Part shown: piece after piece, positions 9,007 to 16,455 of the stretch
Layout: each line of letters opens with the position of its first letter
Position numbering within the stretch: position 1 is the first letter of the stretch
NCBI RefSeq assembly: GCF_934277605.1
Contig: NZ_CAKQVD010000013.1
Location: forward strand, 1-42,221
Reading direction: 5' to 3'
Length of the DNA stretch: 42,221 nt
Origin: an uncultured Anaerotignum sp.
GTDB lineage: Bacteria > Bacillota > Clostridia > Lachnospirales > Anaerotignaceae
Notes under the pieces: generated by a model
Seen by the model: the letters and a program-made list of their open reading frames with translations, nothing else
The model's database searches: none
What the model was told of the DNA's origin: nothing
Program-made: the position numbers and the translations under genes

Positions 9007-9399
9007 CCCCTTTCTTTTGGCATTTTTGTAGCCAAGCCCCCATTTTGTACACTGTTCTTTTATTCATACTATACAACCACTTTTCACTTTTTCGCTCGGT
9101 GTTAAGAGAAACACACCTAAATCTTAACGGTTTATTTATGGAAATTTACAATCATTTCAGCTATTCTACCTTTAGGACGTTTTTGTAATTTATTGGAATT
9201 GCATACATTTTCTTCTGAAAAAGGGATTTTTCTCTATCGGATATCCTACATCACAGATGAGGGACTGGGATAAGGATTCCGAAAAAGAAGGCTATTATTT
9301 GTATTATCATACACCTTGTATCATTCCAATATATTTGCAATTCCTTCCGTGAAACTCATTCGTTTCAAGCAATTGTTTTTATGTAAAGGAGGAATACTT
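9007..9399 (+). other. Leader/intergenic region upstream of NSS copy 2
   Basis: About 390 bp without a gene. It is A+T-rich and should hold the promoter of the second symporter, but I see no hexamer pair I trust. Except for the ribosome site it does not resemble the region upstream of copy 1, so the two genes may be regulated differently. Confidence 0.4.
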
Positions 9400-10785
9400 A
9401 TGTCTACAACAGCTGAAAATCGTGGTCAATTTGGTTCTAAGCTCGGCTTTATCCTGTCTGCAGCCGGTTCCGCTGTAGGTCTGGGTAACATTTGGAAATT
9501 CCCCGGCAAAGCGTATGCTTGCGGCGGCGGTGCTTTCCTGCTTGTTTACATTCTCATGGTTGCCTTGATTGGTACCACAGTTATGATGGCAGAATTTACA
9601 GTTGGCCGTAAAACACACAAAAATGCCATCGGTGCATTCCGTGAAATCAACAGCAAATGGGGCTTCGCAGGCGGTCTTGGCGTTCTGACAGGCTTCATCA
9701 TCCTTTGTTACTACTGTCAGGTTGGCGGTTGGACGATGAAATACATCTACGCTTACATCGTGGAAGCAAAGACTGTATACGCTGATCCAATGGGCTACTT
9801 CTTGGGTATGCTGGGTGTGAATGGTTTCCCTCTGCAGGGTGCTGTTATCTTCCCTCTGATCTTCCTGTTCCTGACAGCATACATTCTGAGCCATGGTACA
9901 GCAGGTATCGAAAAAATGTCTACCGTTCTGATGCCTCTGCTGTTCTTACTGCTGATTGGCTTGATGATTCGCTCCTGCACACTGCCCGGCGCTGACGCAG
10001 GTCTGAAATATATGCTGAATGTTGACTTCTCGACCATCACCAGTAACGCAATTCTGGTTGCTCTGGGGCAGGCATTCTTCTCTCTTTCTCTTGGTATGGG
10101 TATCATGGTTACATACGCATCCTACCTGTCCAATGATGACAACCTGATTACCAACACAGCAATCGTTTGTACGCTGGATACTCTGGTTGCTCTGTTCGCA
10201 GGCTTCATGATTATCCCCGCTGTATTCGCAACAGGCATTGACCCCGGCATGGGCGGTGGCTTCGCATTCGCAACTCTGGCAGGCGTATTCCAGTCTATCC
10301 CCGGCGGTACACTGTTTGGTCTTTTGTTCTACTTCCTGCTGTTCTTCGCAGCTGTAACCTCCTCCACCTCCATCATGGAAGGCTCGGTTGCATTCCTGAC
10401 AGAAGAAAAGGGCATGAAGAGAAACCATGCGTTGATTGGCGTTTCCGTTCTGGTATTCATCATCGGTCTGTTCTACACATTGTCTCAGGCTTACATGAAT
10501 ATCAAGGGTATCTGGATTTCCAAGAACGGTCTGGAATATCCCATCTTCGGTGACTTCCTTGAATACCTGACAGACAGACTGCTGCTGCCTCTGGGCGCAC
10601 TGTTCTCTGTTATCTGTGTTGGCTGGATTTGGGGCCCTGATAAATCTGTGGAAGAAGCATCTTCCTATGGCAAATTCAAATTCTCTCTGGCACCTGTATA
10701 CAAGTTCATTGTGAAAATCCTTGACCCTATCGCAATCGGCGTTATCATCGTTGCAGGTCTGGTATTTGGTATGTCTATTTCCTAA
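9400..10785 (+). CDS. NSS-family sodium:amino acid symporter, copy 2
   Basis: A 461-aa paralogue of the preceding NSS symporter, nearly identical along its whole length. One extra residue lies at the N terminus (STTAENRG against STTENRG). Substitutions are scattered, for example A for N after the helix-1 motif, and a more diverged patch around LIGVSVLVFIIGLFYT. The start at 9400 is chosen for its AAAGGAGG site; an upstream ATG at 9316 lacks one. It has the same family motifs and expected topology. The substituted residue next to the helix-1 substrate site (YACGGG against YNCGGG) could alter specificity, which is inference. Its own terminator follows. Confidence 0.9.
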   Translation: MSTTAENRGQFGSKLGFILSAAGSAVGLGNIWKFPGKAYACGGGAFLLVYILMVALIGTTVMMAEFTVGRKTHKNAIGAFREINSKWGFAGGLGVLTGFIILCYYCQVGGWTMKYIYAYIVEAKTVYADPMGYFLGMLGVNGFPLQGAVIFPLIFLFLTAYILSHGTAGIEKMSTVLMPLLFLLLIGLMIRSCTLPGADAGLKYMLNVDFSTITSNAILVALGQAFFSLSLGMGIMVTYASYLSNDDNLITNTAIVCTLDTLVALFAGFMIIPAVFATGIDPGMGGGFAFATLAGVFQSIPGGTLFGLLFYFLLFFAAVTSSTSIMEGSVAFLTEEKGMKRNHALIGVSVLVFIIGLFYTLSQAYMNIKGIWISKNGLEYPIFGDFLEYLTDRLLLPLGALFSVICVGWIWGPDKSVEEASSYGKFKFSLAPVYKFIVKILDPIAIGVIIVAGLVFGMSIS

Positions 10786-10884
10786 TAAAAAATCATGCTG
10801 TTTGGAATGAACCTACGGCGAGAAGGGGGCTATCCCTTCCCTGCCCCCCCCTCACCCCATTCCACATCTTTAAACGGCAATCAG

Positions 10885-10915
10885 AAAAGGACTCATTCGA
10901 GTCCTTTTCTTTTTT
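10885..10915. terminator. Bidirectional terminator between NSS copy 2 and cotJC
   Basis: A 10-bp perfect stem (10885-10894 with 10899-10908), ATTC loop, then CTTTTTT on the + strand and a weaker T run on the minus strand. It can end both the NSS gene and the cotJ operon. Confidence 0.8.
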
Positions 10916-10964
10916 ATATGCGAATCCGGTATAATCAAGTTTAGAATGAAAGAAGCAGAAGCAT

Positions 10965-11165
10965 TTAGCTATTGCAGCCGTTTTTCTGCACAAAGAAATA
11001 ATGCTGCTGATTCAGATAATCTCTGGCATAATCCAAGGCCTCGCCGAAGCGTTGGAAATGCACGATTTCCCGTTCCCGCAGGAACCGCAGTGGTGCAAGC
11101 ACATCGGGGTCCTCCGTCAAATCAATGAGGTATTCATAGGTACTGCGTGCCTTTTGCTCTGCTGC
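10965..11165 (-). CDS. cotJC: Interrupted cotJC, 3' part (manganese-catalase-like spore coat protein)
   Basis: The last 63 codons of cotJC, beginning at QKARSTYEYLIDLTEDPDVL and containing PLRFLREREIVHFQRFGEAL, the conserved C-terminal block of CotJC. There is no start codon or ribosome site. Upstream, the frame runs straight into the serine-recombinase element, giving a meaningless extension to 11264. The missing 136 codons lie at 20885-21292 on the same strand. The 9-bp core 11157-11165 (AGC/AGA/G codons for Ala-Ala-Glu) is repeated there, so removing 11157-20884 restores the frame exactly. In this arrangement the fragment is probably not translated. Confidence 0.9.
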   Translation of the reverse strand, partial: AAEQKARSTYEYLIDLTEDPDVLAPLRFLREREIVHFQRFGEALDYARDYLNQQHYFFVQKNGCNS

Positions 11166-11182
11166 ATTTGCATAAGTGCAAC
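11157..11182. repeat. Left attachment site (core plus inner arm)
   Basis: Core CTCTGCTGC (11157-11165) overlaps the start of the inner arm TGCATTTGCATAAGTGCAAC (11163-11182). The arm is the inverted complement, 19 of 20 bases, of the arm at the right end of the element (20863-20882). The outer side is cotJC coding sequence. This is what a recombined attL/attR site of a large serine recombinase looks like. Confidence 0.85.
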
Positions 11183-11190
11183 AAAAAGGG

Positions 11191-12753
11191 CTAAAAATTC
11201 CAGTGAATTTCAATCGGCACATCTCGAGAGCCTGCAATCCGCCTGCCGACAAAAACAGAATCAATCATCATTTCCACCATTTCTCTTGTGAGGCGTTTCG
11301 GTGGGATATAGCTTTCTATGACAGCGTTTCGGTTTTCCCCTGCGGCAATGCGTGTCTCCAAGGCGGCAATCTCCTGTGTGAGTGCCGAAAGGAGCCCTTC
11401 CTGCCGCTGCTTTTCCTCGGAAAAATGCGCAGAAAATTCCAGATATTCCGCTTGAGAGAGAACCCCACGCACCTTATCGAGATACAACTCACGCAGAGCA
11501 TTGCCATACTCTGCTGTTTTCCTCCGTTGGGTGCGAAGTGTTTTTTCCAAGGCGACCTTTTGCGCCCGCAAATCTCCGCAAAAATCAAGCTGCTGCTCCA
11601 GTTCCTCTCGGTTGAGATAGGCGGTGGAAATGGTATGCAATTCCTCCAAAACCATCTGCTCCAGACGCTCCACAGAGATAAACGCACCCTTGCAGGCCGC
11701 CTTGGAAATGTGATGATTGGGGCATTGCAGATAATAACGCCCCTTGGTTTTCGAGGAACGCAGTGTATACCCACATTCCGCACAGCGTGCCTTGCGTGCA
11801 AACAGCCCGATTGTCCCGACCTGAAAGGGCTTTGCCTTTTCCGCAAGCATTTTTTGCACCTGCTCCCACAGGGCTTGCTCGATAATCGGCTCATGCGTTC
11901 CCTTGGCACAAATCCATTCTTCCTTGGGGCGTGGCTTGTTTTGCTTTGTTTTATAGGAGGCACTGCCGTATTTTCCCTGCACCAGATTGCCGATATAGAC
12001 CTCATTCGTCAGGATATGCGAAACAGAATAATATTTCCAGAGTGTGCCGCCTTTGTGCTGTGGCTGTCCGCAGGCAATCCCATGCAAGCGCTTATATTCC
12101 GTCGGGTTGGGAATCCCCCTTTCGTTGAGCAGCCTTGCGATTGCGGTTTTGCCATAGCCCTGCGAAAAAAGCGTGAATATCTCACGCACGATGACTGCCG
12201 CCTCCGCATCAACCAAAAGATGCCCCTTTTGCGCCGAGTCCTTTTGGTAGCCATAGGGTGCAAAGGCGCCGATGTGAAAGCCGTTTTTTCTGCGGTGTGT
12301 CAGCACACTGCGGATGTTTTTGGATAGCTCCGCCAGATAATGCTCATCCATCATGCCATTGATTTGCCGCAGGAAAAGCGTATCCTCGTTTGCGGAATCG
12401 GCATGATCCAAAAGGCTGAGAAAGCGGACGTTCCATTGGGGAAGCAGGCGGTTGATATACCGCTCCACTACCTCCAATTCCCTGCTGAAGCGGGATTGTG
12501 TTTTGCAGAGAATGATATCGAAGCGGCCCTCCCTTGCCGCCTGAAGCATACGGTTGAAGGCAGGGCGGCTGCGGTCTGCACCGCTGTAATCATCATCAAT
12601 ATAGGTTTCGATAATCTCCCAATCGTGCGCATGGGCGTATTCTGTCAGCAGGGTGCGTTGGTTTTGTATGCTGTTGCTCTCCTCTGTGGCAAAGTCCTTG
12701 TTTTTATCCTCCTCGGACAAGCGGCAATAAAGAGCGACTCTCTCCCGTTTCAT
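11191..12753 (-). CDS. Large serine recombinase (SpoIVCA-like site-specific recombinase)
   Basis: A 520-aa recombinase. The N-terminal resolvase domain (about 1-150) shows VALYCRLSEED with the nucleophilic serine at residue 13, DDDYSGADRSRPAFNRML, and CKTQSRFSRE with conserved arginines. The recombinase DNA-binding domain follows (GFHIGAFAPYGY, then LLNERGIPNPTEYK). A zinc ribbon has CAECGY and a later CPNHHISKAAC cluster. A long C-terminal coiled coil typical of large serine integrases precedes the end. The ATG at 12753 follows GGGGAGGGAG; the TTG at 12774 is less likely. The stop is 9 bp inside the left att arm. It should act on the cotJC att sites. It looks intact. Confidence 0.93.
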   Translation of the reverse strand: MKRERVALYCRLSEEDKNKDFATEESNSIQNQRTLLTEYAHAHDWEIIETYIDDDYSGADRSRPAFNRMLQAAREGRFDIILCKTQSRFSRELEVVERYINRLLPQWNVRFLSLLDHADSANEDTLFLRQINGMMDEHYLAELSKNIRSVLTHRRKNGFHIGAFAPYGYQKDSAQKGHLLVDAEAAVIVREIFTLFSQGYGKTAIARLLNERGIPNPTEYKRLHGIACGQPQHKGGTLWKYYSVSHILTNEVYIGNLVQGKYGSASYKTKQNKPRPKEEWICAKGTHEPIIEQALWEQVQKMLAEKAKPFQVGTIGLFARKARCAECGYTLRSSKTKGRYYLQCPNHHISKAACKGAFISVERLEQMVLEELHTISTAYLNREELEQQLDFCGDLRAQKVALEKTLRTQRRKTAEYGNALRELYLDKVRGVLSQAEYLEFSAHFSEEKQRQEGLLSALTQEIAALETRIAAGENRNAVIESYIPPKRLTREMVEMMIDSVFVGRRIAGSRDVPIEIHWNF

Positions 12754-12770
12754 GCTCTCTCCCTCCCCTA

Positions 12771-12938
12771 TCAAAAAACACCGTCCTTCCCGATGCCAAA
12801 CGGAACGGCTGCGTCACTCTTGCACAGAAGGGGCTTCTCCCTTTCCGCCTGATTGATGAAAGCCGCCCAGATGGCAGTGACTTGTGCTTGGGTGGTGTGT
12901 CCGTTTTTGAATACACTGCGGCATAGGTTTTGCTTCAT
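12771..12938 (-). CDS. Small protein cotranscribed with the recombinase, 55 aa
   Basis: A 55-codon frame starting MKQNLCRSVFKNGHTTQ and including VTAIWAAFINQAEREK. The stop lies 17 bp before the recombinase start and overlaps its leader, so the two should be cotranscribed. The start lies just after AGGAAAGGAG; an out-of-frame ATG eight bases nearer that site gives a shorter alternative. I cannot name the family. By position it could be a recombination directionality factor, which serine integrases need for excision, or a regulator of the recombinase. This assignment is inference. Confidence 0.55.
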   Translation of the reverse strand: MKQNLCRSVFKNGHTTQAQVTAIWAAFINQAEREKPLLCKSDAAVPFGIGKDGVF

Positions 12939-12965
12939 AAGGCATTTCTCCTTTCCTATATATGA

Positions 12966-12994
12966 AGTGTATTCTTGGAGAACGAAAAATATCT
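12966..12994 (-). promoter_or_regulatory. Sigma-E-like (mother-cell) promoter for the recombinase operon
   Basis: On the minus strand AATACACT (12966-12973) matches 7 of 8 positions of the sigma-E -10 consensus CATACAMT. AGATATT (12988-12994), 14 bp upstream, keeps the ATATT part of the -35 consensus KMATATT. The predicted start is about 20-25 nt before the small gene. No good sigma-A hexamer pair is visible between it and the pan terminator. Short motifs can match by chance. Confidence 0.45.
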
Positions 12995-13001
12995 CGCAGA
13001 G

Positions 13002-13042
13002 AAAAAAGCAGGTCGATACCTTTTGCGTACCGACCTGCTTTT
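13002..13042 (-). terminator. Terminator of the pan operon
   Basis: A 12-bp stem (13008-13019 with 13027-13038, one G-T pair), 7-nt loop, and a six-T run on the minus strand (13002-13007). It separates panD from the recombinase operon. Confidence 0.85.
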
Positions 13043-13065
13043 CTATCACACAGGGAAAGGGGGAA

Positions 13066-13455
13066 TTACATATCCTCCAAGCGTCCGTGCTTTTCATATC
13101 TGGAAACACGGCTGATTTTATTTTCATCATCCACGAAAACAACCTTCGGCGGATTCACAGCCGCCTCCTCGGGTGTCATCTGGCAATAGCACATCAGAAT
13201 GATTTTATCGCCCTTTTGCACACAGCGTGCCGCTGCGCCGTTCAAGCAAATCATACCGCTGCCTGCTTCGCCTGCGATGGTATAGGTTTCAAAGCGTTCT
13301 CCGTTGTTGACATCCACAATCTGCACCTTTTCATATTCCAAAATGCCTGCGGCGGCAAGCAAATCGGAATCAACGGTAATGCTGCCGACATAATCCAATT
13401 CTGCCTGCACAACGGTTGCTCTGTGGATTTTTCCTTTTAACATATTCAAATTCAT
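13066..13455 (-). CDS. panD: Aspartate 1-decarboxylase
   Basis: A 129-aa cytoplasmic pyruvoyl enzyme making beta-alanine from L-aspartate for pantothenate. The self-cleavage site is visible as DYVGSITVD, where the Gly-Ser bond is cut to form the pyruvoyl group. MLKGKIHRATVVQAEL at the start, LNGAAAR and GDKIILMCYCQM are family hallmarks. Its length matches PanD (about 125-140). It is the last gene of the panG-panB-panC-panD operon, 12 bp after panC and followed by a strong terminator. It lies inside the element in cotJC. Confidence 0.96.
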   Translation of the reverse strand: MNLNMLKGKIHRATVVQAELDYVGSITVDSDLLAAAGILEYEKVQIVDVNNGERFETYTIAGEAGSGMICLNGAAARCVQKGDKIILMCYCQMTPEEAAVNPPKVVFVDDENKISRVSRYEKHGRLEDM

Positions 13456-13467
13456 AGCGTTTTCTCC

Positions 13468-14313
13468 TTAGCCTTCATAAATAAAGTTATCAATCAATCT
13501 GGTTTTGCCGATATAAACTGCCATGGCAACCAATACAGGGGGCTGCATTTCGCTGATTGGCTCAACGGAAACAGCATCCACCGCCTTTACATAATCAATG
13601 CGTGCCAGAGGCTCTTTTTCAATCAATTCCTTCATTGCTGTTGTGATGGCTGCGGTGGATTTTTCGCCTGCTGCTGCCATTTCCTGTCCCAGCTTCACTG
13701 CACGGCTCAGCACCAAAGCCGCCTGACGTTCTTCTGCGTTCAGGTATGTATTTCTGGAGCTTTTTGCCAGGCCGTCTGCTTCACGCACGATGGGACAGCC
13801 GATAACCTCGATATCAAAATTCAAATCACGCACCATGCGGCGAATAACGGAAAGCTGCTGTGCATCCTTCTGCCCGAAATAAGCACGATCGGGTGCTACG
13901 ATATGGAACAGCTTGGAAACAACGGTGCAAACGCCACGGAAGTGAATCGGTCTGCTTTTGCCGCAAAGCTCTCCTGTCAAGCCGCTCATATCCACAAATG
14001 TGCAGGCATCCTCTGCATACATTTCAGAGGGCTCGGGGTTGAACAAAAGTGCTGCGCCTGCGTTTTCGCAAAGTGCGGCATCCCTCTGCAAATCTCTGGG
14101 GTAGCTTGCCAAATCCTCTGTGGGGCCGAACTGTGTGGGGTTTACAAAGTCGCTGACAACAACTCTGTCATTTTCCTTTACCGCTCTGTCGATTAAGCTC
14201 TTGTGTCCTTCGTGAAGAAAGCCCATGGTAGGCACCAAGCCTACGGAAAGGCCCTCTGCTCTCCATGCCTTCACTACTGCTCTGACTTCTGCGATTGTTT
14301 TTACGATTTTCAT
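13468..14313 (-). CDS. panC: Pantothenate synthetase (pantoate--beta-alanine ligase)
   Basis: A 281-aa cytoplasmic ligase joining pantoate and beta-alanine with ATP. VPTMGFLHEGHKSLI carries the HIGH-type nucleotide-binding motif. DFVNPTQFGPTEDL, FHIVAPDRAYFGQKDAQQL and LAKSSRNTYLN, the KMSKS-like loop region, are all present. Length is normal for the family. It begins 14 bp after panB and ends 12 bp before panD, so it sits within the operon. Nothing looks degraded, so the pathway should be functional even though it lies on a removable element. Confidence 0.97.
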   Translation of the reverse strand: MKIVKTIAEVRAVVKAWRAEGLSVGLVPTMGFLHEGHKSLIDRAVKENDRVVVSDFVNPTQFGPTEDLASYPRDLQRDAALCENAGAALLFNPEPSEMYAEDACTFVDMSGLTGELCGKSRPIHFRGVCTVVSKLFHIVAPDRAYFGQKDAQQLSVIRRMVRDLNFDIEVIGCPIVREADGLAKSSRNTYLNAEERQAALVLSRAVKLGQEMAAAGEKSTAAITTAMKELIEKEPLARIDYVKAVDAVSVEPISEMQPPVLVAMAVYIGKTRLIDNFIYEG

Positions 14314-14327
14314 AGTTTGCCTCCGTA

Positions 14328-15155
14328 TTAGTACAATTTATTGATAATGTCATCTGCGATTTTAAAGGTATGCTCTGCGGCAGGGAAGGTGCCTTCCTTA
14401 ACCTCTTTGATATAATCCGCAAAGCCCTGCTTCATCACTTCGCCTGCATTTGCAAAATGCTTTACGAACTTAGGCTTGAAATCAGAGAAAAGCGCAAGCA
14501 TATCCTGATAAACCAAAACCTGACCATCACAATCCGCACCTGCGCCAATGCCGATGGTGGGGATGGAAACGCTTTCCGTAATCAGCTTTGCCAGCTTTGC
14601 GGGGATACATTCCAGAACGATGGCGAAAGCGCCTGCTGCCTCAACCGCCTTTGCTTCTTCAATCAATCTGCGTGCATCTGCTTCGCTCTTGCCCTGCACC
14701 TTAAAGCCGCCGAAGGCATTGACAGACTGCGGAGTTAAGCCGATGTGTGCCACAACGGGAATGGAGGCTTCTGTGATTGCTTTAATCTGAGGACACACGG
14801 ATGCGCCGCCCTCCAGCTTGACAGCCTGACATCTGCCCTCCTTCATCAATCTGCCGGCATTCACAACGGCATCATAAACGGAGGTCTGATAGCTCATAAA
14901 GGGCATATCGCCGACAACAAGTGCATTTTTTGCACCTCTGGTAACAGCGGCGGTGTGGTGAATCATATCCTCCATGGTAACGGAGATGGTATCCTCGTAG
15001 CCGAGCATAACCATGCCCAAAGAGTCGCCAACCAAAATGGTATTTACGCCACATTCATCCACCAGCTTTGCTGTGGAATAATCGTATGCGGTCAGCATTG
15101 TGATTTTATCTCCGTCCAATTTTTGCTGCTGCAGGGTAGCTACTGTGTTTTTCAT
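14328..15155 (-). CDS. panB: 3-methyl-2-oxobutanoate hydroxymethyltransferase
   Basis: A 275-aa cytoplasmic enzyme making ketopantoate from 2-ketoisovalerate and methylene-tetrahydrofolate. The family motifs are KITMLTAYDYSTAKL, ILVGDSLGMVMLGY (binding the Mg2+-ketoacid), VVGDMPFMSYQ, AVKLEGG and GIGAGADCDGQVLVYQDML. Length is typical. Its ATG overlaps the TAA of the upstream panG-like gene by one base (TAATG), a sign of translational coupling. panC follows 14 bp later. Confidence 0.97.
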   Translation of the reverse strand: MKNTVATLQQQKLDGDKITMLTAYDYSTAKLVDECGVNTILVGDSLGMVMLGYEDTISVTMEDMIHHTAAVTRGAKNALVVGDMPFMSYQTSVYDAVVNAGRLMKEGRCQAVKLEGGASVCPQIKAITEASIPVVAHIGLTPQSVNAFGGFKVQGKSEADARRLIEEAKAVEAAGAFAIVLECIPAKLAKLITESVSIPTIGIGAGADCDGQVLVYQDMLALFSDFKPKFVKHFANAGEVMKQGFADYIKEVKEGTFPAAEHTFKIADDIINKLY

Positions 15156-16021
15156 TATTCCAACTCCTTTTCCAAATGCTTGTAATCCTTCTGCGGGTGC
15201 TTTTGCTTGGCAATTCTGATGAGCTGATTGGAAAGAGCGGTATAGGTGGTAAGAATATCCTCGCCAACCTTGCTTTCCGCTGCAAATTTCCGTATCTCCT
15301 GCAAATGCTTGGATACGGTTTGGGCGTCTCCACGTTCAATGGGGCCTGTGAGGGCTGCAATGGGGCCTTTTTCTGCCACTGCCTGTGCATTTCCCAGAAG
15401 GAGAGGTGCCAATGCCTCTGCCGCCGCCGCTTCGGAAAAGCCGCATTTGACAAGCAGGGCCGTGCCCATATCTGCCAGAGCGACAATCTGGTTGCTGACC
15501 ATAACTGCTGCTGCATGGTAGAGGGCTTTGCTATCGGGAGAAATGGCAACCACGGTGTTTCCCATTTCACTGAACAGCGCCTTCAGCTCCGCAAGATGTG
15601 CGTCACTTCCTTCGATGGTAAAGCACGCCTTCCCCAAATCCAGATAGGAGGTTGCTTTGCTGCTGATTGCATACAGGGGATGAATCGAATACCGATAGGC
15701 CCCTCTGTTTTCTGCATCAAAAAAAACGGTCGATGGAATCGAACCGCTGCAATGACATATATTTTTATTTTTGATAGGCAGATTACGCATGTCATCCCAA
15801 ATCTCGCTGATGGTGCCATCCGGCACAGTGAGAAAAAGGGTATCACTGTCTTTCGTAATTTCCTCTAAGCTTGCATAGTAGTTGCTCTGTGTAAATTCTG
15901 CCGCTTCCTTTGCGGAGGCGGGGCTGCGGCTATAATAGCCACTGATTTCGATGCCGTGCATCGCAAGATATTTACCCAGTGAGAAGCCGACCTTTCCGGC
16001 TCCGATAAAACCTGCTCTCAT
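15155..16021 (-). CDS. panG: Rossmann-like DUF2520 protein, probable ketopantoate reductase (PanG type)
   Basis: A 288-aa protein starting MRAGFIGAGKVGFSLGKYL, a GxGxxG-type NADP-binding Rossmann fold, followed by LFLTVPDGTISEIWDDM, IHPLYAI and an all-helical C-terminal DUF2520 domain. It is fused by a one-base overlap to panB. This family includes PanG, the alternative ketopantoate reductase first described in Francisella with homologues in Enterococcus and C. difficile. No panE or ilvC lies nearby, so it would supply the missing reduction of ketopantoate to pantoate. Start 16021 is chosen for its AGGAGGG site; an ATG at 16075 lacks one. The family match is strong; the exact reaction is inferred from operon context. 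Confidence 0.72.
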   Translation of the reverse strand: MRAGFIGAGKVGFSLGKYLAMHGIEISGYYSRSPASAKEAAEFTQSNYYASLEEITKDSDTLFLTVPDGTISEIWDDMRNLPIKNKNICHCSGSIPSTVFFDAENRGAYRYSIHPLYAISSKATSYLDLGKACFTIEGSDAHLAELKALFSEMGNTVVAISPDSKALYHAAAVMVSNQIVALADMGTALLVKCGFSEAAAAEALAPLLLGNAQAVAEKGPIAALTGPIERGDAQTVSKHLQEIRKFAAESKVGEDILTTYTALSNQLIRIAKQKHPQKDYKHLEKELE

Positions 16022-16170
16022 ACCTATCACCCTCCTTTTGAAGCTTGTGATAAGACAAGATACATCTGCTGCCATTTGTGCCGTTCCGAAGATACAGCCA
16101 TTCGGCGAATCAAAAAATAAAATATATAAAATTTGCAGTATAGCTTCTTTCAGAATGCCATCCGTCAGTT

Positions 16171-16199
16171 AATATAGCACATTTATCCCCGTTTGTATA
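16171..16199 (-). promoter_or_regulatory. Candidate promoter of the panGBCD operon
   Basis: Minus strand TATACA (16194-16199), 17-bp spacer, TATATT (16171-16176). It implies a leader of about 145 nt before panG. The leader has two TGTATCTT direct repeats. The rest of the 434-bp gap 16022-16455 holds the GntP terminator and no gene. Confidence 0.5.
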
Positions 16200-16261
16200 G
16201 AGGAAATTGTGAAAGAAATGGCAAAAGTTTTCGGAGCGGAAGGGAAGGGCTTTGTTGCGGA

Positions 16262-16310
16262 AGAAAAAAAGAAAAACGGCTCGTATTTGGGAGGAAACGA
16301 ACCGTTTTTT
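16262..16310 (-). terminator. Terminator after the GntP-type permease gene
   Basis: A stem of about 10 bp (16275-16284 with 16297-16306, one G-T pair) is followed on the minus strand by an interrupted T run (TTTCTTTTTTT). It separates the crotonase-permease unit from panGBCD. Confidence 0.75.
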
Positions 16311-16455
16311 ATGGAAACCTTCATTGGAAAGGAAAATAGAATTTCAGCGTTTTCGTGGATAGCACCAAAACAAGCAACGGTAAAAAACCATTCCTTGTTT
16401 TGCGTGTAAAAAAATATGAGAGGTAAGAGTTATTTTTAGGGTGCCATTCTGTGTG

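Noticed and set aside
10965..11264. cotJC considered as a simple pseudogene or frameshift
   Set aside because: Both halves are intact, in the same orientation and end at the same 9-bp core with inverted att arms, which random decay would not produce.
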